Notes: generated by a model from the letters alone, not told the origin. A stretch of DNA of 64,000 bases from Candidatus Methylacidiphilales bacterium (GCA_028713655.1 JAQTNW010000003.1:70477-134476), one strand, 5' to 3'. Shown: positions 50,919 through 60,901, counted from the first letter of the stretch. A program made the numbers and translations.

Positions 50919-51742
50919 ATGCCAGGAACTCAAACGTGCCGGGCCAAACGCCGGCGCCCGGGTTTCAGATGCGGAACCCGTGGGGGCGCATGGCCGCAGC
51001 CGTTTTGTTTTTTGCCCTGGTACTCGCGGTTTGCCGCTTTTCGCCCAACCCCAATTCCTCGCTGCAGGCCGGAGTGCGGATGCAGTTGCCGGATTTTTAC
51101 AAGGGAATGACGGCAACGGACCTGAGCATGACTGCGGCGGAGCAGAAGATTCTGCCGACAGACACCGGATTTGTGCGGAAACTTTACAAGGATCCGGCGG
51201 GCGACCAGATTGCATGTACCATAGTATTGGCGGGCGGCGAAAAGCGCAGCATACACCGTCCGGAAGTTTGCCTGCCGGGACAGGGTTGGAACATTAAAAG
51301 CGGGGAAGTGGCGCCCATTACGTTGTCTGACGGGCGGCGTCTGGAAGTGATGAAATTGACGTTGGAACAGGATGTGCAGATCGGTCCGGGGCATAATATC
51401 AAGCGCAAGTGCCTCTTCCTGTATTGGTTTGTTGGGAAGGGAGTCACGACCCCATTGCATTCGTGGCGGGTTTTTCTCACCAGTTGGGACCGGGTGATGC
51501 GGAACCTGAATCATCGTTGGGCCTATGTGATTGTCTCCTCGCTGGTGACGGACAATCTGATGCCCAATGGCAGGAATGAGCAGCAGACGCTGCAGATGCT
51601 GGAGAATTTCATCTCGGATACAGCCCCCACATACATGCTGGAGGACCGCGGTGATGGAAATGTCAAATCCCGGAGTCCGGATTCGAAACCTGTCCCAGCC
51701 GCAAAGGAGGAAGCCGCAAAGCCGGGAGCGGGAAGCCGTTGA
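50915..51742 (+). CDS. EpsI-like exosortase-associated protein
   Basis: The product has 275 residues from ATG 50915. One N-terminal helix (RMAAAVLFFALVLAVCRF), then a periplasmic domain with SIHRPEVCLPGQGWNIKSGE, the HxPExCxxxxGW motif of the EpsI/DUF3485 family, and LFLYWFVGKGVTTPLHSWRV. In many bacteria EpsI is a separate gene or is fused to the exosortase. It is coupled to the exosortase and followed after 7 bases by the kinase. Confidence 0.9.
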   Translation: MNARNSNVPGQTPAPGFQMRNPWGRMAAAVLFFALVLAVCRFSPNPNSSLQAGVRMQLPDFYKGMTATDLSMTAAEQKILPTDTGFVRKLYKDPAGDQIACTIVLAGGEKRSIHRPEVCLPGQGWNIKSGEVAPITLSDGRRLEVMKLTLEQDVQIGPGHNIKRKCLFLYWFVGKGVTTPLHSWRVFLTSWDRVMRNLNHRWAYVIVSSLVTDNLMPNGRNEQQTLQMLENFISDTAPTYMLEDRGDGNVKSRSPDSKPVPAAKEEAAKPGAGSR

Positions 51743-51749
51743 GCGGGAT

Positions 51750-52901
51750 ATGAAAGCTTCATTGTTGGGGAAACTGGTGAAGAGGGTGGAGCATCTGGGC
51801 CACGACGAGCTCAAGCGTTATCTCCTGAGAGTTGCCAAGGAAAGCGGATTGCTGGAGACGGTTTTCAACACATTGAGCGAAGCGGTGGTGGTGCTGGATG
51901 CGAAGGGGAGGATCGAATATTGCAACCGGGCCGCCCACAAGCTGTTGCCGATCCCGCAGGATGTGCCGGCGGGGGCGCTGGTTTCGAAATATCTCAGGGA
52001 TCTGGACTGGAATTCGCTCCTTTCGCAGGGCCGGGCCACCACAAAAACCCTGGAGATCCATTATCCCGAACGAAGGATGCTGGAGTTTTATCTGTTGCCG
52101 GTTGAGGAACAGGCGGCGGTCGAGGAATCTTTTGTGGCCATTTTTCATGATGTGACGCGCAGGCAGAATGATACGCGGGAGGTCATCGAGTCCGAAAGGC
52201 TGCATGCGTTGACGCTGCTGGCCGCGGGGGTGGCGCATGAACTGGGCAATCCCATCAACAGCATCAATATTCATCTCCAGCTCATGGAACGGGATTTGCG
52301 CTCGGCGCCTCCGGAATTGAAGTTGAAACTGGAGGAATCCATCCGGGTGGCGCGGAGTGAAATGGACCGCCTGGATTCGATCATCAACCGGTTTCTCAAG
52401 GCGGTCCGCCCCACGTTGCCGGATTTTCGCGAGGCGCAATTGTCGGAAGTGGTGCAGGAAACGCTGGAGATATTAAAGGCGGAAGTGAAGGACCGGAATG
52501 TTTTGGTTGAGGTGGACATACCGGAGGATTTGCCGAGATTACGGATGGATGTGGAGCAGATGAAACAGGCTTTTTACAACATCATCAAAAATGCCATGCA
52601 AGCCATGGGCAGCAAGGGAATCCTGAATATCCGGGCTGCAAACACGGATGGCGGTGTTGAGTTGTCGTTTGAAGACAACGGGACCGGGATTTCGCTGGAG
52701 AATTTGCCGCGGGTCCTCGAACCGTATTATACCACAAAAAAACGCGGCACGGGCCTCGGTTTGATGATTGTGCAGCGGATTGTACGGGAGCATGGGGCGG
52801 AGTTGCAATTGGAAAGCCATGCAGGCCAGGGTACCCTGGTGCGGATTTGTTTCCCGCTTGGACGAAAGCAAATGCAGTTATTGGAAAAAGGAAGCGCGTA
52901 G
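51750..52901 (+). CDS. PAS-domain sensor histidine kinase
   Basis: The product has 383 residues from ATG 51750. An N-terminal helical region, then a PAS domain (LSEAVVVLDAKGRIEYCNRA), HisKA box GVAHELGNPINSINIHLQLM with His163, N-box NIIKNAMQAMG, G1 LSFEDNGTGIS and G2 KRGTGLGLMIV. No membrane helix, so it senses a cytoplasmic signal, unlike the GAF/TM PrsK kinase of other exosortase clusters. It lies between epsI and the sigma-54 regulator, 3 bases before it. Confidence 0.92.
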   Translation: MKASLLGKLVKRVEHLGHDELKRYLLRVAKESGLLETVFNTLSEAVVVLDAKGRIEYCNRAAHKLLPIPQDVPAGALVSKYLRDLDWNSLLSQGRATTKTLEIHYPERRMLEFYLLPVEEQAAVEESFVAIFHDVTRRQNDTREVIESERLHALTLLAAGVAHELGNPINSINIHLQLMERDLRSAPPELKLKLEESIRVARSEMDRLDSIINRFLKAVRPTLPDFREAQLSEVVQETLEILKAEVKDRNVLVEVDIPEDLPRLRMDVEQMKQAFYNIIKNAMQAMGSKGILNIRAANTDGGVELSFEDNGTGISLENLPRVLEPYYTTKKRGTGLGLMIVQRIVREHGAELQLESHAGQGTLVRICFPLGRKQMQLLEKGSA

Positions 52902-52904
52902 CGA

Positions 52905-54335
52905 TTGTACGGTTTGATTGGCAAAGAACAGGCAAATATGGAACCGACCCCTTCCAGCGCAAAGTCGAAAGCGGATTCCCTTCAACCGCAACCGACCATG
53001 TTGATTGTGGATGACGAAAAGCATACGCGGGAAGGATTACGGCGCGCGTTGGAGAGGCAGTTTGACATTTATCTGGCGGCCGACCAGGAATCCGCTTTTA
53101 ACATTCTGGAAGCGGAAGCCATCGATCTGGTGCTGGCTGATTTGAGGCTGGGCGGGGATGATGGAATGAAGATCCTGGAAAAATGCCAGGCTCTGCCCAA
53201 TCCGCCGATCTGCGTCATGATGACGGCCTACGGATCCGTGGAGACGGCAGTCGAGGCCATGCGGAATGGGGCTTATGATTATGTCACCAAGCCGGTGAAC
53301 ATTGACAAACTGGAGATGCTGCTGATCCGTGCTTTGAGGGGCAAAACAATCGAGGTTGAGAACCGCCAGTTGAGGAGGGAATTGGACCGCCACTATGGGC
53401 TGGAGAACATGGTCGGATCTTCCCCGCGTCTTGCGGAAATTTTTGACATTATCCGGCAGGTGGCGGACACCAAGGCGACTGTATTGATCCAGGGTGAAAG
53501 CGGCACGGGGAAGGAACTGGTGGCGCATGCCATCCACAATTTGAGTTCGAGAAAGAACAAACCGTTCATGGCTGTGCATTGTGCAGCGCTTTCGCCGCAG
53601 TTATTGGAGAGCGAGCTTTTTGGCCATGAGAAGGGTGCTTTTACGGGGGCTTATGAAAAAAGGATCGGGCGGTTTGAGCAAGCAGCGGGCGGCACCCTGT
53701 TTTTGGATGAGATCGGAGAGATTGACGCCTCGATCCAAGTCAAACTTTTGCGTGTGATCGGGGAGCGCTCGTTTGAGCGCGTGGGGGGCAATAAAAAGAT
53801 CGAGACAGATGTCAGATTGTTGGCGGCGACGAACAAGGATCTTGCGAAAAGGGTCAAGGAGGGGGCATTTCGCGAGGACCTGTTTTACCGGATCAATGTG
53901 GTTAAAATCGAAATGCCCCCGTTGCGGGAGCGGCGGGAGGATATTCCGCTGTTGGCCGGGGCTTTTTTGGAGGAATTTTCCCGTGAAAACCACAAATCCG
54001 GCCTTCAGTTCAGTCCGGCGGCCATGGACGCCCTTCTCAATTATGGATGGCCTGGCAATGTCAGGGAGTTGCGGACGGCTGTGGAGCACGGGGTGGTTTT
54101 GTGCCGCGGCCATGAAATTCTTTTGAAAGAACTGCCTCCAGCCTTGAAATTTGGCGCGGATGCTTCCAAGGTGGAAGGTTCCGGGGGGTTGAATTTGCAG
54201 ACCATGGAGAAAGCGTCGATTGTTCGCGCGCTAGAAAAATCCGACGGAAACAGGACGTTGGCGGCGGAATTACTTGGGATCAGCCGTCGAACGTTGCACC
54301 GCAAGTTGAAGGAATATCAGATGGAGAGAATATAA
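52905..54335 (+). CDS. Sigma-54-dependent response regulator
   Basis: The product has 476 residues from ATG 52905 (465 from 52938). Receiver domain MLIVDDEKHTREGLRRALE with phosphoacceptor Asp79 in LVLADLRLGG, the AAA+ part (GESGTGKELVAHAIHNLSSR Walker A, GAFTGA sigma-54 loop, GGTLFLDEIGE Walker B) and a Fis-type HTH (NRTLAAELLGISRRTLHRKL). It is partner of the PAS kinase. It should activate sigma-54 promoters of glycan/exosortase genes, like PrsR. I did not find a convincing -24/-12 site in this window. Confidence 0.93.
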   Translation: MYGLIGKEQANMEPTPSSAKSKADSLQPQPTMLIVDDEKHTREGLRRALERQFDIYLAADQESAFNILEAEAIDLVLADLRLGGDDGMKILEKCQALPNPPICVMMTAYGSVETAVEAMRNGAYDYVTKPVNIDKLEMLLIRALRGKTIEVENRQLRRELDRHYGLENMVGSSPRLAEIFDIIRQVADTKATVLIQGESGTGKELVAHAIHNLSSRKNKPFMAVHCAALSPQLLESELFGHEKGAFTGAYEKRIGRFEQAAGGTLFLDEIGEIDASIQVKLLRVIGERSFERVGGNKKIETDVRLLAATNKDLAKRVKEGAFREDLFYRINVVKIEMPPLRERREDIPLLAGAFLEEFSRENHKSGLQFSPAAMDALLNYGWPGNVRELRTAVEHGVVLCRGHEILLKELPPALKFGADASKVEGSGGLNLQTMEKASIVRALEKSDGNRTLAAELLGISRRTLHRKLKEYQMERI

Positions 54336-56053
54336 TGTCTCAAATTCAGGATTTGGTTTACGCCATTGAGGTGGGAGCCTTGAGGGTTTGGATTTTGCGT
54401 CTGGCCTTGATGATCATGATGCTGGGTTTTGGGGTTTACTACGCCGCAACCCAATTCAACGGGTTTGGGAATCCGGAGGACATGGACATGGCGCAGCTTG
54501 GCCGGCAGATCGTCATGGGCAGGGGATACACCACCAAATTCATCCGCCCGACAGCCTTGAAAGAGATGGGGTTGCAGTCGCAGAATTTTACTCCGGGGCA
54601 GGGTGATTTTCCGGAAACTGTTCAGCCTCCCGTGTACCCCTATTTGTTGGCGGGTCTTTTCAAGTTCAGTGGCGCTAATTTCGAGGTGCCACTGGATCAC
54701 TTGAGGGAGCTTCATATTTTCAAGCCGGAGTTGAGCGTGGTGATCTTTAATACAATCCTGCTGTTGCTTGCACTGGTTGTATTTTATGTCTGGATGACGC
54801 GTGCGTTCGACAACCGCATTGCAATTGTGAGCTGTGTGTTTGTCGTTTTTTCTGACTTGATGTGGAATTTCGCCATTTCAGGCCTGCCAGTTGCCCTCCT
54901 GATGCTGCTGGTTTCATTGATAGGGTTGCTGATCTGTGAGGCGGCGTTGGCGGATGAAGTGGAAAATTCGGTTTTACCCCCCGTGTTTATGGCTTTGGCC
55001 GGCCTGGTGCTTGGAGTTGCGATCCTGACACGTTATAGCATGCTGGCCTTGTATATTCCATTTGTCGGGCTTGGTTTTTTGGGCTTTTCGCGGCGTGGAA
55101 GCTGTGGATTCCTGGCCGCCTTTGTTCCGGCTGTGATTTTCGCGCCGTGGCTTATCCGCAATTTCAACCTGACGGGCAATTTTTTTGGTTATGCATGGTT
55201 GGCGGTTTATGCCAACGACTCAACCATCTGGCGTTTATTTGCCGAGAGCCTCCAGGAAATGACACAGTTGCGGGCTTTTATGCATACCTTTAGCCATGGG
55301 GTTGTAAATATTCTTGCAAATTTGGGCGTTCTATTTGGCGGGCTGTTGATGCCAGTTTTTTTCATCGGCAGCATCTTTCATGCTTTTCGCCGTCCGTGTG
55401 TTCAAACTCCGCGCTGGTTTTGGATCGCGTCGTTGCTGCTGTTGATCTGTTTTAACGCTCCCATTTTAAATGACCAATCCCCGTCGGAAAAAATCGAACT
55501 CAATAGTTTGTTTGTTCTTTTTCCTGTGCTGGCCGGCTATGGCACGGCTTTTTTGTTCATCCTCATTGACCGGTTGAAACTGCCAAGCCCCATCCTGCAA
55601 TGGCCGATTGTCGTCCTCGTTGCAGCCTTCCAAATGGCGCCACTCGGATTCCGCGTTTTTCAACGGTCTCCGGCACTTTATGCCTACCCTCCCTATTTTC
55701 CTCCAGTCATGGTATTGATGAAGAGCTGGATCAAACCGCAGGAAGTCATGGTTTCAGACATTCCCTGGGCCTGCGCGTGGTATAGCGACCGGATCACCCT
55801 CTGGCTTCCGAAGCAAAGAAAGGACATGGAAGAGTTCAACGATTTTCATTATCGGGTCGTGGCCATGTTGCTGACGCCTGAGAGCCGAAACCGCCGGATG
55901 TTCAGTGAAATTGAAAACGGAGAATACTCGGACTGGGCCGGGCTGATCAAACGGGATGATTTTCGTGAATTGCCGCTTCCGCGGTTCACGCCCTTACCCC
56001 CCAACAAGGGGGATTACTTCATTTTTGCGGATCATGTACGCTGGCCGCAATAG
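54335..56053 (+). CDS. GT-C-like polytopic membrane protein
   Basis: The product has 572 residues, about 11 helices; its ATG overlaps the regulator's TAA by one base. The first large loop has NPEDMDMAQLGRQIVMGRGY and QPPVYPYLLAGLFKFSGANF, as in GT39-like enzymes (acidic ED near residue 50). Positively charged GILTRYSMLALYIP-type loop (VAILTRYSMLALYIPF) is also family-like. It probably transfers a lipid-linked sugar in the periplasm, linked to the exosortase module by position. Confidence 0.7.
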   Translation: MSQIQDLVYAIEVGALRVWILRLALMIMMLGFGVYYAATQFNGFGNPEDMDMAQLGRQIVMGRGYTTKFIRPTALKEMGLQSQNFTPGQGDFPETVQPPVYPYLLAGLFKFSGANFEVPLDHLRELHIFKPELSVVIFNTILLLLALVVFYVWMTRAFDNRIAIVSCVFVVFSDLMWNFAISGLPVALLMLLVSLIGLLICEAALADEVENSVLPPVFMALAGLVLGVAILTRYSMLALYIPFVGLGFLGFSRRGSCGFLAAFVPAVIFAPWLIRNFNLTGNFFGYAWLAVYANDSTIWRLFAESLQEMTQLRAFMHTFSHGVVNILANLGVLFGGLLMPVFFIGSIFHAFRRPCVQTPRWFWIASLLLLICFNAPILNDQSPSEKIELNSLFVLFPVLAGYGTAFLFILIDRLKLPSPILQWPIVVLVAAFQMAPLGFRVFQRSPALYAYPPYFPPVMVLMKSWIKPQEVMVSDIPWACAWYSDRITLWLPKQRKDMEEFNDFHYRVVAMLLTPESRNRRMFSEIENGEYSDWAGLIKRDDFRELPLPRFTPLPPNKGDYFIFADHVRWPQ

Positions 56054-56126
56054 TTTTTATTAATGGAGGCGTTAAAAATTTCGTAACCCACTTAATTTTA
56101 AATGCTTACAATAAGTTAAAAATGCT

Positions 56127-56155
56127 TTGACATTCCGCTTTGCTCCACTTAATTT
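56127..56155 (+). promoter_or_regulatory. Possible sigma-70 promoter of the outer-membrane barrel gene
   Basis: TTGACA (56127-56132) and TAATTT (56150-56155) are 17 bases apart, in an A/T-rich gap about 90 bases before ATG 56243. A short direct repeat CACTTAATTTT overlaps the region (about 56090 and 56146). Confidence 0.4.
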
Positions 56156-56242
56156 TCTAATAATGGTAATTGCATTTTGCCATGCAAAGGGGTTGGAGAT
56201 AGAATTAACGGCAAATAAACTCATAGAACCAATTTATAGGAC

Positions 56243-57442
56243 ATGAAAAACAGCCAAGGGCTAGCGATTATTCTCCTCTGCATGGCAGGATGGATAGAGG
56301 CCCAGTTGCCTTTGGCAGCACAGGACGTTCGTGCCGGTCAAACGGGTACAGGCAAGCCGTTTATCATTTCCGTCGGAGTGAGGGAGGAGTACGACGACAA
56401 CATCAACACCACCTCCACCAATAGACAAGGCTCATTTGCGACGATTATCTCGCCGGATATCACGGTTAATTATCCGATGAATGACACGACCTTTACGGCG
56501 CGCTACGCCTTTGGCGGCACGTATTATTACAACCGCGGCAATGACCCTTGGGATTTTACGCATGACTTTTCCGCCAAGGTGACGCATCAGTTTTCAGATC
56601 GCCTGAGTCTGGATGTGCGTGATGAGTTTTCTTACAGCCAGAGCCCGCAAATTGGAACGGACAATCTGATTGTCCGGCGCCAGGGAAACGGTTGGATCAA
56701 CAATGCAAACGGGGATCTGACTTATAGCTGGACTCGCAGGTTTTCGACGGTGACGGGTTACCACAACTCGTTCAACGGGTATGAAGACAGGCAGGTTAAT
56801 TTTGACAATGAATTTGTGCAGCATGGCGTCACCCAGGATTTCAGATTGCAGGTTCTGGAGCCAACCACGGCGGTGTTGAGTTACGGTTTTGACAACTATG
56901 ATTACGCGCACATCAACCGCGATTATTCGACCCATTTGTTTACCGTGGGAGCCGATCATTATCTGTTGAGGGAGTGGCTCGTGACAGGGCGGTTTGGCGC
57001 GCAATATGTCGAGTATGAAAATCCGCTGGAAAAAGGAGGGTTCAACCCGTATGTCAGCGTAAGGACGGCCTGGTTTTACCTGCCGAGATGCACGCTGGCC
57101 GCAAGCTATAATTTGGGTACGGATGTCACGGATTTTTCGAGTTACGGCTCGCAGTACCGGCACAATTTCGGCCTTTCCATTGATCATTCGTGGACTCCCC
57201 GCTTTACGACCGGAGGTTCCATCAGCCTGCAGTTTGCGGATTACAGCCAGAACCAGGCGCTGGTTGCCGGAGCGGGGAACCAGAATGAAACGACATTGGT
57301 GTATGATCTCCACGCGGCATTTGCCATCACCGACTGGCTCTCGGTGAACACAGGCTATACCTATACGCAAGTGGATTCAGGGGATGCCGCGCGCAAGTAC
57401 GAGCGCAATCAGGTTTATATCGGGGTGCGCGGAACCTATTAA
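56243..57442 (+). CDS. Outer-membrane beta-barrel protein of the exosortase/EPS cluster
   Basis: The product has 399 residues. Signal peptide MKNSQGLAIILLCMAGWIEA QLPLAAQ; then alternating aromatic/hydrophobic strands typical of an OMP (NTTFTARYAFGGTYYYNRG-like, DRLSLDVRDEFSYSQSPQIG), ending with a terminal strand NQVYIGVRGTY with aromatic last residue, the barrel-assembly signal. EpsL/PEP-CTERM-cluster barrels look like this. It may let polysaccharide through or anchor it. It follows its own promoter-like region. Confidence 0.82.
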   Translation: MKNSQGLAIILLCMAGWIEAQLPLAAQDVRAGQTGTGKPFIISVGVREEYDDNINTTSTNRQGSFATIISPDITVNYPMNDTTFTARYAFGGTYYYNRGNDPWDFTHDFSAKVTHQFSDRLSLDVRDEFSYSQSPQIGTDNLIVRRQGNGWINNANGDLTYSWTRRFSTVTGYHNSFNGYEDRQVNFDNEFVQHGVTQDFRLQVLEPTTAVLSYGFDNYDYAHINRDYSTHLFTVGADHYLLREWLVTGRFGAQYVEYENPLEKGGFNPYVSVRTAWFYLPRCTLAASYNLGTDVTDFSSYGSQYRHNFGLSIDHSWTPRFTTGGSISLQFADYSQNQALVAGAGNQNETTLVYDLHAAFAITDWLSVNTGYTYTQVDSGDAARKYERNQVYIGVRGTY

Positions 57443-57559
57443 GACCTGTTTACGAAGTCTGGGCAGGGGATTGGGTTTTGGCTCATGCGGCAGTCCATCC
57501 TGTTTTTTTCCCAGCTCGAGGAACGTGAAAATTTGTCTGTTTACTTCCACCCATGATGC

Positions 57560-59773
57560 ATGCAAAATCCAGTTATGCCTGAAAGCCCGGAAGTAAGTCT
57601 TCATTTCAGCGATTACTGGCGCGTTATCAAAAATCGCTGGCCCATCATCGCCACGGTTTTTGTTTTGGTCGTGGCCACCACCTATTTCTACACACGGAGC
57701 CTGTCCAAGATTTATTCGGCTTCTGCGGTGATCAAAGTTGAGCGCGAAAACAAGGACGTGTCGATTTTCAAGCAAGAGATGCAGGGGTTTGACCCGGTTT
57801 TTTTCCAGACGGAATATGAGCTGATCCAGTCGAAAAAAGTTCTTTATCCAGTCATTGATAAAATGGGTTTGCAGGACGTGCTTGCCAAGCAGTTGGGCTT
57901 GGAGCACATGGAACGGGACCAGGTTTATTTCCTGCTCCGCAACAACTTCCTGAAAGTACAACCTTATCGCAATACCAATCTGATTGAGATTGCCGTTGAA
58001 AGCCAGGATGCGGGCCAAGCCGCCGACCTGGCCAATGTGATTACCCGGCAATACCAGGAATACCGCATTCAGGATATCAACGAAAAATCAAGCAAAGGCC
58101 TGCAGACCATCCGAGAGGAACTGGACAAGCAAAAGAAGACGGTCCAGGAAGCCAGCGCAAAGGTGGAGAAAATCCGCAAGGACAAGAACATTGATGAGGA
58201 GGCTAGCAGCGGCGCTGATGCCACAACATCGCAGGAAATGGAATTACAGCGGAAGGAAGCGCTCCTGACTGAAGCCAAGGCTGATGCGCTGGGCCGGCAG
58301 GTGCGATATGACAAAGTCAAAAACATGAGCATTGAGGAACTGGAAACGGTTCTTCGCTCCATTGGCATTGAAGATTCGACAATTTCCACTCTGGAACAAA
58401 ATTTTCTGAGCACACAACAGAACATTGAATATCTCGCGAAGCAGGGATACGAGTCCGATCACCCCAAGGTAAAATCCGCCGTCGCTTCACTTGACAAAAT
58501 CCGCAGCCAGCTCAATCAACAGATTGCGGGAATCAAGACGGGATTGGAAATCGACTGCCAGGTTGCCAACAGCAAGGTCAAGAGCATCGAAGATGACGTG
58601 ACTGCCATGCGGAACAAAAACCGGGCCAAGAAATCAGATGACATGGTACAGTTTGAGGAGGCAAAGCGGGAATTGACTACCCAGCAGTCACTGCTGGATG
58701 TTCTCATGGGGCGCTTCAAACAGGAGTCTTTTGATTCCCAGATCGGCAGCCGCCCGGTCATTATTGTGAACGAAGCGGAGGTTAACCGGGAGGCCATCCG
58801 GCCCCGGATGAGTTTGAATATTGCGCTCGCAGTTGCCGTTGGCCTGGTTCTGGGGATCTCGCTGGCCTTTTTCATCGAATATCTGGATACCAGCGTGAAG
58901 TCATTGGATGACGTCGAACGTTACCTGAATGCGACCGTGGTTGGCGTGATTCCAAATGGAGTCAACACGCTGAATCTGGAAGGACCGGACTCGCCCAATG
59001 CCGAAGCTTATCGCATCCTTCGCGCCAAGCTGGATCTTAAGGCCAAGCCGGATGGCGCCACAACCGTCACGATCGTCAGTGGTGGACCGGGAGAGGGAAA
59101 GACGACAACCCTGTTCAATCTGGCCTATGTTTGCGCGTATAGCGGCATCAATACGCTGATTGTGGACACGGATTTCCGTCGGCACTCGATCAATACCCTG
59201 CTGGGTGTTGAGAACGGCCAGGGACTTGCAGATTTCTTGCTGGGCTATCTTCCATTGCACGAATGCATCAAGAGCACCGAAATTCCAAACTTGCAGATAA
59301 TCACCGCGGGGAAGCTTCCGCCGCAGTGCATGGGGGCTCTCAGCCCGGCCAAGATGTCCGAAATCATTGCCGTATTGAAACCCCATTACGACGTGATCAT
59401 GTTTGATTCACCGCCGATTCTCGGCATCAGCGACGCCGCTGTGATCGTGCATGAAGTGGACATGACGCTATTGGCGATCCAGCACCGGCGCTATCCACGC
59501 AATATTTCGTGGCGCGCCAAAAAGGTAATCGAAGAAGTGCAGGGCCGTTTTGCTGGGGTGGTACTCAACAAGGTTTTGTTGCGCAGCGACGAGTCGTATT
59601 ATTATTACACCAGTTATTATGGATACCACGGCTATTACGATGAGGATTCACGCCAGGAAGCCAAGGATCGAGCCAAAACCAACAAGCAAAAAATGCGCAA
59701 GCAGTTTGCCAAAAACACGGATAAAAACAGACCAAACACGCCTTCCTCAAAGCAGGACGGTGATTTGTATTGA
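57560..59773 (+). CDS. Wzc-type tyrosine autokinase/chain-length regulator
   Basis: The product has 737 residues. The N-terminal Wzz domain (SDYWRVIKNRWPIIATVFVL, first helix), a long coiled coil (about 180-300, EELDKQKKTVQEASAKVEKI), a second helix near 425 (LNIALAVAVGLVLGISLAFF), then a BY-kinase: VSGGPGEGKTTTLFNLAYVC (Walker A), LIVDTDFRRHS (A'), IMFDSPPILGISD (B). The C-terminal Tyr cluster DESYYYYTSYYGYHGYYDED is the autophosphorylation site. It controls chain length and export. wza-like gene follows 10 bases later. Confidence 0.93.
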   Translation: MQNPVMPESPEVSLHFSDYWRVIKNRWPIIATVFVLVVATTYFYTRSLSKIYSASAVIKVERENKDVSIFKQEMQGFDPVFFQTEYELIQSKKVLYPVIDKMGLQDVLAKQLGLEHMERDQVYFLLRNNFLKVQPYRNTNLIEIAVESQDAGQAADLANVITRQYQEYRIQDINEKSSKGLQTIREELDKQKKTVQEASAKVEKIRKDKNIDEEASSGADATTSQEMELQRKEALLTEAKADALGRQVRYDKVKNMSIEELETVLRSIGIEDSTISTLEQNFLSTQQNIEYLAKQGYESDHPKVKSAVASLDKIRSQLNQQIAGIKTGLEIDCQVANSKVKSIEDDVTAMRNKNRAKKSDDMVQFEEAKRELTTQQSLLDVLMGRFKQESFDSQIGSRPVIIVNEAEVNREAIRPRMSLNIALAVAVGLVLGISLAFFIEYLDTSVKSLDDVERYLNATVVGVIPNGVNTLNLEGPDSPNAEAYRILRAKLDLKAKPDGATTVTIVSGGPGEGKTTTLFNLAYVCAYSGINTLIVDTDFRRHSINTLLGVENGQGLADFLLGYLPLHECIKSTEIPNLQIITAGKLPPQCMGALSPAKMSEIIAVLKPHYDVIMFDSPPILGISDAAVIVHEVDMTLLAIQHRRYPRNISWRAKKVIEEVQGRFAGVVLNKVLLRSDESYYYYTSYYGYHGYYDEDSRQEAKDRAKTNKQKMRKQFAKNTDKNRPNTPSSKQDGDLY

Positions 59774-59783
59774 TAACTGAATA

Positions 59784-60413
59784 ATGAGTTTTATGCGCAG
59801 CCTATCAGCATTGTTTCCCGGCCTTCCAGTCCTGTTGCTGGTCTTGTCGGGATGTTCCTCATTCCATTCCGGCTCCCAGGCATCCTCGGACCTGATGAAA
59901 ACGGCCCAGCCTGCCAGTGTGCACAAGCCGGATGATTTGATCCGAAGCGGCGACAGCCTTATTATCCGCCTCACGGGCGTTCCGACGGATGACCAGGGTG
60001 TGTTTGAAGTCAAGGTGGATGAAAGCGGCCAGATTTCCATGCCCTATATCGGCAATATACCCGCCGTTGGATTGACAACCGTTTTGCTGAAGCAAAAGAT
60101 CGAAACCCTCTACAAACTGAAAAAGATTTTTACCAATCCTAATATTACGGTGCTGGCAAATCAGGAACGTTATGTCAGTGTAACAGGCGAAGTGAGAAAC
60201 CCTCAAAGAATGATATACACAAAGGATATTACGGCGCTGAGCGCCATTGCCGGCTGCGGGGGATTTACCGATTACGCGGATCGTCGGCATTGCAAGGTTC
60301 TGCGGGGTCCTGATACGATTGAATTTAATGCCAATGATATTTTGAATGATCCCTCGAAGGACGTCCCTCTGTTGCCAGATGACAAAATCCAGATTAACCG
60401 GAGCATTTTTTAA
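59784..60413 (+). CDS. Wza-type polysaccharide export lipoprotein
   Basis: The product has 209 residues. The signal LPVLLLVLSGCSSFHSG holds a lipobox (LSGC, Cys at 26). Export domain: PDDLIRSGDSLIIRLTGVPT, VDESGQISMPYIGNIPAVGL; then an SLBB region (RYVSVTGEVRNPQRMIYT, LSAIAGCGGFTDYADRR). It ends KIQINRSIF. Short for Wza (about 380), so it may be the compact one-SLBB type. It is the outer-membrane channel of the export machine, in operon with the Wzc kinase. Confidence 0.9.
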   Translation: MSFMRSLSALFPGLPVLLLVLSGCSSFHSGSQASSDLMKTAQPASVHKPDDLIRSGDSLIIRLTGVPTDDQGVFEVKVDESGQISMPYIGNIPAVGLTTVLLKQKIETLYKLKKIFTNPNITVLANQERYVSVTGEVRNPQRMIYTKDITALSAIAGCGGFTDYADRRHCKVLRGPDTIEFNANDILNDPSKDVPLLPDDKIQINRSIF

Positions 60414-60483
60414 TGTTTACCCGGGTTCTTCCGCGGTCTCTTGTTTCGCGTCCAAATGAAACCGCCGGATTCCGTTTACAGGC

Positions 60484-60828
60484 ATGAGTCTCTCTGACGT
60501 AAAACTCGCAAAAATCTGCCGGGACTTTGCGCTTGAGAAAAAGGCTTTAAATCCGCTCATTTTGGATCTTTCAAAGCTGAACAGTCCCGCCTCCTTTTTC
60601 CTGATTTGTTCCGGCGAATCGGAACCCCAACTCAAAGCGATCGCGGACTCCATTCTCACGGGGCTCAAGGTGCAACACGGGTTGCGGGCTGCGGGACATG
60701 AGGGCAGCAGCGCCAGCCAGTGGATCATTCTTGATTACGGAAGCCTGCTGGTGCATGTCATGCACCCCGAGAAGCGCCGCTATTACAATCTCGAAAATCT
60801 TTGGCGGGATGCCAAGTTGGTCAAATAG
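60484..60828 (+). CDS. rsfS: Ribosome silencing factor
   Basis: The product has 114 residues. KALNPLILDLSKLNSPASFF, ICSGESEPQLKAIADSIL and GSSASQWIILDYGSLLVHVM match RsfS (LDVxxxSxxxDYFVIxSGxS ... WVLLDxGDxVVHVF). It binds uL14 and blocks subunit joining in starved cells. Length is normal. Confidence 0.92.
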   Translation: MSLSDVKLAKICRDFALEKKALNPLILDLSKLNSPASFFLICSGESEPQLKAIADSILTGLKVQHGLRAAGHEGSSASQWIILDYGSLLVHVMHPEKRRYYNLENLWRDAKLVK

Positions 60829-60901
60829 GGCGGTGCTAAAAATAAAGGGGCCGACAGCGGCGCTCGTCCCTTCATCCGCCGATCGGACGCCTTGAATCGT
60901 C

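Noticed and set aside
56161..56185. Sigma-54 promoter (TGG...TTTTGC) before the outer-membrane barrel gene
   Set aside because: The distance between GG and GC is two bases too long for a -24/-12 site.
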